This document shows positions 36,061-46,700 of a stretch of DNA of 64,000 bases, piece by piece. Position numbers and translations under genes: made by a program. Every line of letters begins with the position of its first letter. Position 1 is the first letter of the stretch. The notes below the pieces were generated by a model. It did no database searches and had not been told where the DNA came from. It was given only the letters and a program-made list of their open reading frames with translations. Origin of the DNA: Scortum barcoo (lineage: Eukaryota > Chordata > Actinopteri > Centrarchiformes > Terapontidae); NCBI GenBank assembly GCA_023238725.1, contig CM041538.1, forward strand, positions 7,295,380 to 7,359,379, written 5' to 3'.

Positions 36061-36254
36061 TGGGGTGTGCTTGTTTTGTTTCCTTTGCCGTCTCTCCCAG
36101 CAGGGTGTCTGCATGTCTAGGAAAACACATGGAAAATGAGGACATCAATTTAAGTGTCACAGAAATGTTTGTTCCCTGGAATGTCAGCCCAAAAGGCATC
36201 AGAATTTTGTTTTCCGGCTGATCTTTTCTTCAGGGAATATTTTATATTCTTTAA

Positions 36255-36470
36255 GTCAAGTCAATTTTTATTTCATTTTTCATTTTATTTAATTTTTATT
36301 TCACAAATCTCAGTTTGCCTAAGGGGGCTTTACTGCACAGTATAGTACACCCTTGAATTGGATGAAGAAAAACAGGAACAGGAAAAAAAAAAGCCAAAAA
36401 GCAGAAACTATTGGTAAAAGGACAAACAGGCATGAAATAGATGCTGTGTGCACAGAACAGACTTAAATTA
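36255..36470. repeat. Decayed teleost dispersed repeat
   Basis: AAGTCAAGTCAATTTTTATT, CACAAATCTCAGTTTGCCT, AGGGGGCTTTACTGCACAG, GGATGAAGAAAAACAGG and AAATAGATGCTGTGTGCACA resemble blocks, in order, of a repeat common in fish genomes (AAGTCAATTTTATTTATA, CACAAATCACAATTTGCCTC, GGGCTTTACA). This rests on recall and could not be aligned here. Confidence 0.5.
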
Positions 36471-37799
36471 AGCACTAAAATCACAGTGTGTACAATGTTA
36501 ATGACAGAAATTTAGATCATAGAACAAAAATGAAGAGCATTCAACTTCAGAAATTTGGTGACTTGTGGGAAACAGGAATAAAAACAGCAGAGAGTTAGAG
36601 GAATGCAGTGGTCAACAACAAGTGTACAGTTTGTAGATTTCTCATCAGCAGGACAGATGTGAATTTTAAGCACCAATGTTAACACATATATTGAGACAGA
36701 GACTGACCCCCACAGGGATAGTAGTAACAGGTACAAGACCTGAAGTTATCGATAAACATTAATTGAAACTTAATGTGAAAAGGTGATTTTCTGGCTTATT
36801 TCATTTATTCCAATTACCTTTACCTTCACCTTCATACCTTCAGGATCAGTTTACTGCAGCATCTCCATACCTTATATTCTTCTTTTTTCCACAGTTATGT
36901 TGTTAAGTGGCTTGAGTTTGCATTCACAATGTGTTTTTTTTAGGCTGGAAATGATTATTTTTCTTAGTTCTCAGCAGTTCTCTGCAGCATTTGTGTTAAA
37001 ATCATATCTTCAGGCTGCTCTCTCCTCCTTTCTTTAGGCTGAGTATTCAATTTCACTGTTTAAACCTAAAGGGGATCACGTACAGTACATGAAAAAGGAG
37101 GTTCCAGAAGATCGGATTGCTGACATTTTTATTTTTAGGTTTCTATTCCGAGAAGAAATGTGATACACAGATTATAGCAAGTTTTGGCACTAAAACCCAC
37201 TTCAAAGCTCTGAGGCTCTAAATCCCAATTCTTGCTTTCTGAAACTATATATCCAAATGCTTTGACACCGAGGAGCCTGGGAATTTTACAAGCCTCCAGT
37301 TTGTCTTGAATTTAAACTTTGCAATAAATATTGTTGTTGTGAAAAATCTTCCAAAACACTTGTAACAGGCTTCAGTTTTGTTTATCACATGGAAAAGATT
37401 GGGAGAACTTCCTTGGGAAATATTTGGAGCTGTACTGTCTCACTTCTTTTTTATAGGTCCACTCCAACAACGTTTAACCTGATTTAGACCTCATTAACTT
37501 GGACTATATCTGGTTAGCCGTCCCACTGATGAGGAGTTAATAAGTGGCCAGACCTCCTTCCAGCCATAAAACACACATATTTCCAGCTAATAAAACTAGT
37601 ATTTCCAAATTTTTTGTCAGCAAAGAATCTTTTCCCTGTCTAGCATCCACATCACCTTAAGCATCTCTTTCCTCTTATTTCACACTCCTCCACCCTGCCT
37701 CCTGTCTCCCCCCTGCTGTCTTTCCTTACCCCCTTTCTTGCAGCCTCACCCCTCATTCCCCTATGGCTTCTCCTGAGCAATAGAAGCAGTCTATGCAGC

Positions 37800-37880
37800 A
37801 GTAATGACAGAGAGTCAGTATAATGACAGAGACAGTTTTATAATGGCACAGACAGTGTATAATGATGGGGAAAGTGTGTG
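37800..37880. repeat. Degenerate tandem repeat, about 20-bp unit
   Basis: Four imperfect units of the form TATAATGACAGAGACAGT, with variants ending AGTGTATAATGATGGGG. Confidence 0.8.
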
Positions 37881-40872
37881 TTACCGCTATAGCTAACGAG
37901 GGTCTGCCGGGGCATTAACTATGCATGAACCTCACACCCTAAACTCACACATGCTACGCACACACACAGCTAAACCACATGTGTGCGAGCTGACATCCTT
38001 TAAAAGGGGCGCATGCACACACACACTCACACACATACAATTTCAAAGAACACGAAACGGTGAAATTGTCAGCGGAGCCACCACAGGTGCTGTGTTCGAC
38101 ATGAATTAATCATGAAAGAGACCTGTGATGTTTTACTACACTCGCTGCTATTTTGATTGACAGCGGTGCTTAGAGAGAATTTATGCGGCACAAATCCTGA
38201 GAAGTGTGTTGGGGTCAAGTAGAGTTCAGTCAGCGAGCAGGCAAATCCCCGCCGCTGAATTTACAGTTGTAGAAGCGCCACATTCACTCGGCTTACCGTT
38301 GGGTCGGCTTACAAATGCACTGACACGGGCTCGTAACTTTAAATTTACAGGAAGAGCTGAAAACAAAAACACATCAAAGTGTTATTTTAGAGAAATTCAT
38401 GGCACCTCTGCTCCGGCAAAGGCGCAGCCCGTCATTAAAATGTGAACAAAAACGAAGCAGCAGGACCAAAAGTCAAATGCACAGTGCAGCAGCTCAGACA
38501 TGCAAGGTTTGGACTCGAAAGCTTGAATCACAGGAAGAACAGGTGGGGGTAAAACTACCAAAGCCAACGATCAAAGCAAGGACAGGCAGACGAATCCGAA
38601 GGGGGCAAGCGCTGGCAGGAAAAAGTCCAGAAACAGGCAGAGGTCATAAAATAAGGCAGGCAGTAAATAAGTTTGGGCAGATTTTCTATTGGGCCTTCCT
38701 GCCAAAGCGCCGAGGCTGCAGGGCAGGTAAACTGGGGAGGATAATGAGGAGCAAGTATGCAGGTGTATGTGGAAGTCAGGTGATGGGGAATGGTGGGAAC
38801 ACACTGGGGATAACTGGGAGAATGGCAGGAGGTGACAGAGACAAGATACTTTTTGTTTTCCTTCTTTTTTTTAAAGTTGCTGAAAATTTTTCACAATTTT
38901 TTTACCTAGAATACAAACAAAAACATAATGACAAAACAATCCCACATTGGCAGGAATGAATTGCACCATAAGTTACTTTCATTCAAGATAATAGGTAAAC
39001 AGTTTGGGATTTATTCTTATTCACTTTCTGTGTATATATGTACCTAAAACCAGCTTAACACAAAGCATACAAGAATAACTGAAGCCGTCTCCCACCACCT
39101 CTAAAGTTATATCCCATTTGTTTAATTCATACAATAACTGATAAAATAATGCGTAAAAATGTCAGTTGCAGATTATTTCCTGACTTCCAGGAGTCTCTCC
39201 TGTTTGCCTGGTAACCTCGTGTGACGTCTTTGTGCTGCTGACTGCTTCATATTTACTGCACAGAGAGAGTGGCATCGATCCTCTCACCCAACGCTTGCCA
39301 AGAAAGCAAATAAGCCTGTTTAACAAGATGTCAAACATTTCCTTTAAACATAAATGGATGATTTGAATAGTTCTTTCATGAGTACTTTTCCCTGTTACTT
39401 CTTGTGATTTCATCCAAACGATATTGATGCTGACAGCTTCCAGACAGCTGTCATCACAAAGGTTGCAGGCCGTCTGATTCCTGAGGGGTTTGTCAATGTA
39501 ATTAAAGTTAGAAATGCAAAACGCTTGTTTGTCACCTATAACAGAAATTTTACAATTATGTGTTAATATATTCTGCAATTTGTAAAGCCAAAAAATACGA
39601 AGATAAGAACAAAGTGTGGAGGGTGAGAAGAAAGATGTTAGAAACTGGATGTGTGATGTGTGAAAAGAGCTGATAGCTGATGGATATTATGTGTAGACTT
39701 TACAAATACAAAAAGCACTTTCGTGGTATCGAGCCATCAGATTACACAACAATGTTAGTTTTAAACATTACAACCATCATAATTAGTGCTGGGGAGACGT
39801 TTAGAAAAGTATTGCCTGGCACTGGGACCAGAATAATTTGTGATAATGATCACTGCACTTGATATTTCCTTTCTTTGATTTTGTAGGGGTGGAAAGGCAG
39901 CCAGTTACTCTCTCAGTCAAAGAAGTTTGAATTCTGTGATGTTCAGGATAATTACATTCTGCACCCAAAGGTACGCCAGCGTATTTAGCACAATCTCTCC
40001 ACAATACAAAATTCCTGCCTGAAAGTTTTCACAGAAAATCCTCGAAAGATCCTTATCACTCTCAGTACCTGCGCCGGCATAATGAAATCAGAAGCTCCTC
40101 TTGTAAAACTACCTGCCTCGACATCAGAGACTGCAGCAGGCGTCACCACTGCTTAGCGATGAATATCTGGATATGCCGAGCGGCCGCACGCTGTGTCAGG
40201 ATGAAGTTCTCAGATGGGAATTGAATCCTCTGAACTAATCCAAGTTTTCATTTTTTCGGTGGTTTTAAATAAAGCTGAACAAGACAAGATTCTTTGTCTG
40301 TAAAAAAATACACCTGTCTTATCAGCCAAAATCACAAAGGACAGAGAACTGTAACAGAGGAGACGATCCCATCCCTGCTGAACTCTTCTCTGCTGACAGA
40401 AAGTCAAAAGCTGAGAGCAAAATATAAAGTGTCCCCGAAACAGCAGCAAGAGAGCCGGACTGTGGATCTTTTGGCCTCTCTCATCCCATTGGTATGAGGA
40501 TGTCACGTCACAAAAAAATATTTTCTCTCCCTGTCATTTATGTTTCCCATTTACTCCACAGGAAAATGGGGCTTGTAAAAAAAATACCTTCAATTTTGAT
40601 ATATGTCAAATATGTAATTTTTTAAAATAAACATCCTTGTTTCTGTAAAAATACTTGTGAAAACCTTCAGTAGGGGGGGCGTATAAATAAATTTCCAATC
40701 AAATGTGAGTTTAGAGCCAGCAACTAACCTCCTCCATTATATAAAACTGTGCCTGACCTTATTAACTTGTGTGTCATAGTCACAAGCAGAAACAATATCG
40801 TGGCTGAGTGCTTGGATATTTCCAAAACTGCCGTGGATGCAGTCCAAGTGGCTAGAATTTATTCAATCCTCC

Positions 40873-40904
<32 letters not shown>

Positions 40905-42034
40905 GCCTCCTGATCCGACAGTGTGGGTGAAGGAGGTGTGGGTGGAGGCAAACACTCCTGTACAACTGAACCCAGTTTCAAACTGCAGCAGTTCCCCAGA
41001 GACTCTGTGCTCACTCAATCAAGACCACTTTCCAGTGATCAAATCCTTGAATGATTTGATCAAATCCCTCTCAGAAGTATACCCTGCTGCATATTCCATT
41101 ACACTTGGCATATTATGGAGGCTACAATGTGCTTCAACTGCCATTTCACTGTGTCTTTAATATTATAATATGAAGCAGATTTTAAAGAAAAAGTCCTTTC
41201 TGTCCAGCAGCACAAGCTGCAACACAACATTAACATATTATCTTTTAATAAAGTTGATAATAAAAAAATGTAATAAAGAACATCTTAGTTGCCTATTTAC
41301 ACATCTAGCATGTCACGACCCAGCTCTGAAGCCACGACAAAGAAGAGGGAGATGCAGGGTGGAAGCAAAAATTAACTTATTTATTTATTTCACTCCTGCG
41401 AACACTAAATCACTGAAAACATAGCAAAACAAAAGGATGGGATGTGGAAGTGTGTTGTCTGGCTGAAAGCAAAATGATGCTCAGCAGAGCAGCGCGCAGG
41501 TGAGTGAGAAGAGAGAGAGTCCAGCGTCGCGGCCAGCGAGGTGGGGTTTTTGTAGCTGAACACACCAGGCCCAGGTGCGCCCAACTAGGGCGATCGGACT
41601 CCGCCCTCCCGGCACATTAAAAGGCAGGCACATTAGCATTTTTTACATTTTACTCTGTTTTTAGCTATATTTTAGTCTCCACCAGCTACTTGCTAACTTA
41701 ACTTTGTCTGTCTGCTGTTTCTGTCTTTGCAGGAAGTTTCCAATGCATTTAAACTATATTACATACAGTCACCTGTTAATACTATGGAATATATATTGTG
41801 AATGTAGATAGTTTTTTAAAGTATTTTCTCTATTTTGACTGTTCTGACAGTACCAAGGAAAATTCCTTGTGTGCAAAAACCTACTTGGCAAAAAAACCTG
41901 CTGATTTCTGAGTGATTAAAGTTGTTATAATCAAAATCTTAATAATGACAATAGGTCAAGTCATTGTGAAATATGGAGTATATCAGTGGTTTCTCACTGT
42001 TTCTACCCTCCTTCCCTCTCTCGCTGTGTCCCAG

Positions 42035-42231
42035 GTGATAAACGCCATCGAGCAGGACTTCAGGCTGCCAGCTCCCATGGACTGTCCACTAGTGCTGCAC
42101 CAGCTGATGCTGGACTGCTGGCAGAAAGACAGGAACGCGCGGCCAAAGTTCCCCGATATTGTCAGCATGCTGGACAAAATGATACGCAACCCTGCATCTC
42201 TCAAGGCCGGCACCAACAACGTCACCCCAGG
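42035..42231 (+). CDS. ephb1: Eph exon: kinase C-lobe end (197 bp)
   Basis: It reads VINAIEQDFRLPAPMDCPLV, LHQLMLDCWQKDRNARPKFP, DIVSMLDKMIRNPASL and KAGTNNVTPG. MLDCWQKDRNARPKF is the conserved alpha-H/I region that closes the kinase domain, and DKMIRNPASLK is the kinase-SAM linker start. It is one codon longer than the 194 bp I expect, with the difference in the variable linker. It starts in phase 0 and ends in phase 2 (GG|T), donor GTGAGG. Confidence 0.95.
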
Positions 42232-42361
42232 GTGAGGAGAGATACAGCCTCATTTACATACTCAGCCGCACTCTTCCTGTCTCATCCCTCCGTATCAGTG
42301 AAATATTGCTCTTTTTTTTTTTTCACCTCCCGGTCTCTCCTGTCGTACCCACTGTCTGCAG

Positions 42362-42520
42362 TCCTTCCCATCATCCCTTGTTAGACCGTGGCGCTCCAGA
42401 CCTGAGCCAGGTGAGCTCTGTGGAGGACTGGCTGGCTGCGCTGAAGATGACCCAGTACCGAGACTCCTTCCTGGGCTCGGGCTTCACTTCTCTGCCGCTC
42501 GTCACACAAATCACAGCCGA
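42362..42520 (+). CDS. ephb1: Eph exon: kinase-SAM linker and SAM domain (159 bp)
   Basis: After completing Gly it reads PSHHPLLDRGAPDLSQVSS, VEDWLAALKMTQYRDSFLGS and GFTSLPLVTQITAE. HPLLDR is the Eph linker motif; VEDWL..LKM.QYRDSF..GF begins the SAM domain, which mediates receptor oligomer and adaptor contacts. QYRDSF, GFTSL and LVTQ are EPHB1-like. The preceding intron is only 130 bp (42232-42361), with a poly-T run at 42311-42323. It ends in phase 2, donor GTAAGT. Confidence 0.95.
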
Positions 42521-43654
42521 GTAAGTCGACCCGTTAAACTGCCTCCCTCATTTTGTCTGTCTCATCTCTCCCTGCCCACGTCTCGCACTGCTCACCTGCC
42601 AAGACGATGTCTTGTTAGTCGGACAACTGGCAGGGCGGCCGGTTGGCTGACTGCTGGTCCATGTGTACGCCTGTCTGTCTCTCTGAACAGTCTCCCAGGC
42701 TTACTTCCATCCCCTCTTCCGCTTTTTATCATAATATGAAATGCTATGAGAACAAAATACTAATATGTCTTTGTCAAATAAATTGTAATCGCTGTAAACA
42801 GTAATAAGACGTCTCATTCCTCCAAGTGGAATTGGTGGAGCTGTTGTTTCTTTAACCTAAGCCACAAACTCTTTTTATGTAGCTACTTCTCATCCCTGGC
42901 AAACCTGGTGTTTCTGCTTGTGGTTTGTTCTCTCTTTTACTCCTCAGCAGAAAGTGAATATCTTGGAAGTGAGATTTTTTGATCAGCATTTCTCTCCCTT
43001 CACCATCTGCCATTGTGAGAAATCCTGCAAGTTTTAGCGTCGTTCATTTAGTATAATGTACTTTATGCATTTTGTTGTTTGTCCTTGTAGGCTGCTCTGT
43101 GGGGTCAAACATGGAGGGTAAATTTCCCTACAGGGATTAATTAAGTGTACTTAAACATAGAACCCGTGTGGAGATGGCAGATAGAACCACACAGGGTTGG
43201 TTATGAGCCACTGAACTTTATGTAAAACACTTTTCATGGATGAGGAGCTGCTACTCAAGGATAAAATGGACGGTAAACCTTCCTGAACTCTTTTTTCTTA
43301 GTTTTGAAACTAAATTTTGCAAGACAAATTCATGGTGTGTTGTGTGTGCGTTAAATGATATTATAGCGTGCAGACCCATGTTAGATGAATGAAAGTGATG
43401 TATAAGATCTTACATGGGCCATATAGGCAAAATATCTGATCAGTAAAATTAATATTTTACCTCACACTTTTAATGTGCCTGAAAATCATACTGTTTATAT
43501 CAGTACACTTAAGTGGGAATATGAATATGGACAGTTCATCCTTGAAGAATCCACAAGTTAAAAAGCTGAGAGTCAATAATAACTGTTACTATAACATTTT
43601 TATGACGATGATAACCCAATCTCATATCTGTACCTCTTTCTGTGTTTTTCCCAG
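42521..43654 (+). other. Last intron
   Basis: No repeat or coding sequence was recognised. Acceptor TCTGTGTTTTTCCCAG. Confidence 0.75.
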
Positions 43655-43766
43655 AGACCTTCAGAGGATTGGAGTGTCTCTCGCCGGACACCAGAAGAAA
43701 ATCCTGACCAGCGTTGAGTCAATGAGGCACAATGTCGATGACCAGTCTCCCACTGAGTCTGTGTAG
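43655..43766 (+). CDS. ephb1: Eph exon: SAM domain end and C-terminus, with stop
   Basis: After completing Glu it reads DLQRIGVSLAGHQKKILTSV, ESMRHNVDDQ and SPTESV, then TAG at 43764-43766. DL.RIG..LAGHQKKIL is the invariant last helix of the Eph SAM domain. The tail shares QSPT with EPHB1 but ends ESV rather than the AMA I recall for mammals, giving a C-terminal acidic-X-hydrophobic motif of the kind bound by some PDZ domains. The 3' UTR follows directly. Confidence 0.95.
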
Positions 43767-46700
43767 GCACGCAGAGGATTCACACAGTACGAAATACTTA
43801 ACGAGTGTACAGTCTGAACGAGCAGGCTGTCATCTTTACACTTCTGTTTTACCCTTGTACACTTCAGTTTGCTGCTTTTGGAGATCTGAACCCTTGTAGA
43901 CTTTTTAAAACAATCACTCTGGCCATTGATGCGTTTGCGTGGCCTCAGCAGATCCATCCATCAGTCACTGGATACACTTCTCTCATACCATTTAGCTTCC
44001 CAAACTGATTTAAACTAAATGCCTCTTTGAGGGAATTCAGCGCTGGTGCAATGATTTGTGACTGAAAAAAAAACAGCTATTGTGGAGAACAATCACAAAC
44101 CTTCATTCCCTCTCACCTGCAATCTGCCTGCAAGAAAGCTTTGACTTCCATCACTGAAACCTACAAACCAGCTTTTACCAGTTTGACTGTTTGATTCAAG
44201 GTCAAGCTGGCCTGGTTTTTCATGTGAGGATAAACCACACAAAGGTACTACTGTGAAGAGGAAACTGACTGAACAAACAAAAAGGGACAAAAACCGGACC
44301 AAAAGCCTGAGAAAAAACAGTGTTTCTGGAGACTCATAGCAGGTTTGTTATCTCTCTGCTGAGACTCCTTCAGTGTGTTGGTGAGAACTGCTGTCATTTG
44401 AATCCAGACAAGAGCCAACCGTTAGATGGGACTTTGTGAAAATATCTTCATATTGAAGAGTCTGTACATATTAGGATACGGGATGTTTATTTCCCGTTTG
44501 CTCATTTGCTTTGTCTTTTGCCAACAGCATCGAACAATTAACAAAACTGGAATATTTGTAAGCTCTCTATGATCTTCCTCTGCCTGACTCATCACTGGAA
44601 TGAACTTTAAAGTGGTGTGGACTGCAGACAAAAACAAAAAAAAAAAAAAAAAAACAAACCAAAAAAAAAAAAAGGGAAAAATAGGTTTCATACTTCTATT
44701 TCTTTCTGTACTTTCCGTGCCGCCGTGAAAAGATAAACTCTTCCAACAAGAGAGCGAGCAATGCCTGGCCTACTTAAAATACTTAATTCAGAGGGAACTC
44801 ATAATGGATGATGTTTTACAGTCAGCACAAATGCCTTCTGAGTAAAGGCAATTACAGACCAGAAAACGGAAACAAAATCAGATAAAGAAATATTAAACCA
44901 TAGTGGGAAGCGAAGCATACTTGAAAGTATAGAAGAGGAAAGAATGCCGCTTAAGAGACTGCGGGTATTGAGTCATTACCAGCTGCTGAGACGCACCTGT
45001 TGTGAACACACAGAAGTAGCCAGAGAATCTCAAAAGACAGAAGAAAGGTACTCTCATCCAATGTTCTTGTGATTTGGCTGCGGCTCCTAAAGCCGACTGC
45101 CAGTCAGGAATTAATACAACGCATGAGGAAACCAGAAATCCAACGCTCATGTGCCGTCCACGCATGAAACAAATCTCATCTCCGACAAAACTGTACGGTT
45201 GCTGTCCAGATGGTAATCATCGCTCTACAGCAGCAGGCGGCGGGCCTTTGTATGAATTCAATTTTTTATCCGTTGGCTGCCGGACATGTCATTGTTGTCA
45301 GAGTCTGTTATGACAAGTCGCATTTCCCAATTGACAGAACTGATTAATACTGTTGTGTCAGTTTGCAGATGATATGACATGAAGAGACCTATCCATCTGT
45401 GCAACCTTTTCAGTGCCGGGCCTCACGCAGGAGTCATTTGTACGCAGCAGAGATGATTTCTCCAACATGTCATAAAAGAGATCAAATAAGAAAAGATAGT
45501 AAAATACAAAATGCTGGCGGAGGGGGTGGGGGGGGCAGGAAGGAAATTGCCGGTGTAGTTATCATGTTGTAGTGCATAAATATGATGAGTGACTCACTAG
45601 CCTGCACAAAATGTGATATCAAGAAGGCCTGATCTCACTCTGGGGCACATTGGTGCAGAGGCACTGAGAGATCTCTTTTATCTGAGCGCTGAGCAGATTA
45701 CCAGCTGTGAAACCAGCCCGAAACTCCGGTCAGGCGTGTGCACCCACAACCAGAGGATTACCAGTCTGGAGCACCAAACGGATGATTTTTAGTTGTCATC
45801 CGCGGCTGCTCACGATCAAAGGAGCGACTCCATTTGGTTGTTTGCGTTTTACTGCTGCGTGACTCTGCTGTGTCTCACAGAGCGATGTGTTGGTGTCGCA
45901 CCGCTGCTCTCCACTGCTGGGGAGGCCCAGGGTCTTTTATTTATGAACGCTGTGACACCGAGAAGTCCGCCACTGTTTAAAACCTCGAAAACATTTCAGT
46001 TTCCACTTTTCGGCGAAACTCTGCTCCGCTGGCACGACCGGAATTACATTTGTTGCCTGGCAACGATAGCTTATTGAACATTTTATCAGGAAGTATTGAG
46101 ATCAACTGGGAGCGTGTCAGTGGTTCAGAGGCATAATTCGTTGTAAATAGATGCCTCTGGAAAAACTGTTTCAGCACCGGCTCGGGTGTTTAAACCAAGA
46201 GCGAGGCGACGAGTGTGCCTAAAAGCTCATATTGAACGTAGAAAAAACAATGTCATGCACAAATGAAAGATATCAACACAGGCAGGCATCTTAATACGTT
46301 ACGTAACATCCTTAGCTAAGTGTGATGTGTCTGTCCTTTGCTTCATGTTTTTTTTCCTTCTATTTAACAAGGTTAGATGTGAGCTTTCAGAGGCATTTCA
46401 CATGTTCCCGTGTCAGTGTTTGTGAAAAGACAATGAAAGCATAAAAGATCTGCAGGACATCTTGTATTTATATTACGACATGTCGTGGTTTGAGCACAAA
46501 TATACACCATAGAGAGGGTATGTCAGGAACACAACAAATGTGAGCTTTGTCCATATTTCTGAATTAAATGGGAGCACTATATAAAGAGATTAATCTGAGA
46601 TGAAGTGCTTCACAGAGTTCATAGAGAAAAGTGTTTTTAATGTTGGTTTTCTGACGTGCTTATTAAAAGTTAAATCCACCCTAAATCCAGCACCTGAAAG

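Larger units (their letters stand above)
35882..42034 (+). other. Large intron in the kinase C-lobe region
   Basis: It holds (TG)n tracts at 35898-35921 and 36028-36053, a decayed dispersed repeat at about 36255-36470, a degenerate tandem of about 20 bp near 37800-37880, a (CT)n tract at 40876-40904, and a possible repeat at about 41308-41640 that begins TGTCACGACCC. The open frame at 38399-38959 (186 codons) is Arg/Lys/Gly-rich and resembles no known protein. Acceptor CCTCTCTCGCTGTGTCCCAG. Confidence 0.6.
3165..43766 (+). other. ephb1: EphB-class receptor tyrosine kinase gene (ephb1-like), 5'-incomplete, 15 coding exons
   Basis: This is the 3' part of a gene for a single-pass ephrin-B receptor tyrosine kinase, which acts at the cell surface in contact-dependent axon guidance and tissue boundary signalling. 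Exons read: 3165-3320, 9624-9891, 11978-12050, 13504-13628, 22281-22446, 22846-22951, 23922-23983, 24091-24288, 30689-30936, 33938-34005, 34516-34663, 35732-35881, 42035-42231, 42362-42520 and 43655-43766. Phases agree at every junction. The sum is 2236 nt; without a 5-bp duplication in the second exon, plus one base from the missing upstream exon, it is 2232 nt, or 743 residues and a stop. Assignment to EPHB1 rests on PEQPNGIILDYEIRYY in FN3-2, LTDDEYKSEL before the membrane, KIPVRW in the activation loop region, and QYRDSF, GFTSL, LVTQ and QSPT near the C-terminus. Some segments (GIASGMRYLAEMSY) look more like EphB4, and an EphB5-type or lineage-duplicated EphB1 remains possible. The signal peptide and ephrin-binding domain are outside the window. 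Confidence 0.85.

Noticed and set aside
38399..38959. 186-codon open frame on the + strand
   Set aside because: Basic, Gly/Arg-rich, with no recognised domain; the DNA looks like a non-coding repeat or unique intron and it lies within the Eph intron without splice-site support.
44631..44675. A-rich run as a processed-transcript poly(A) tail
   Set aside because: The run is interrupted by C residues, has no AATAAA just upstream and no target duplication; it is more likely a simple A-rich repeat.
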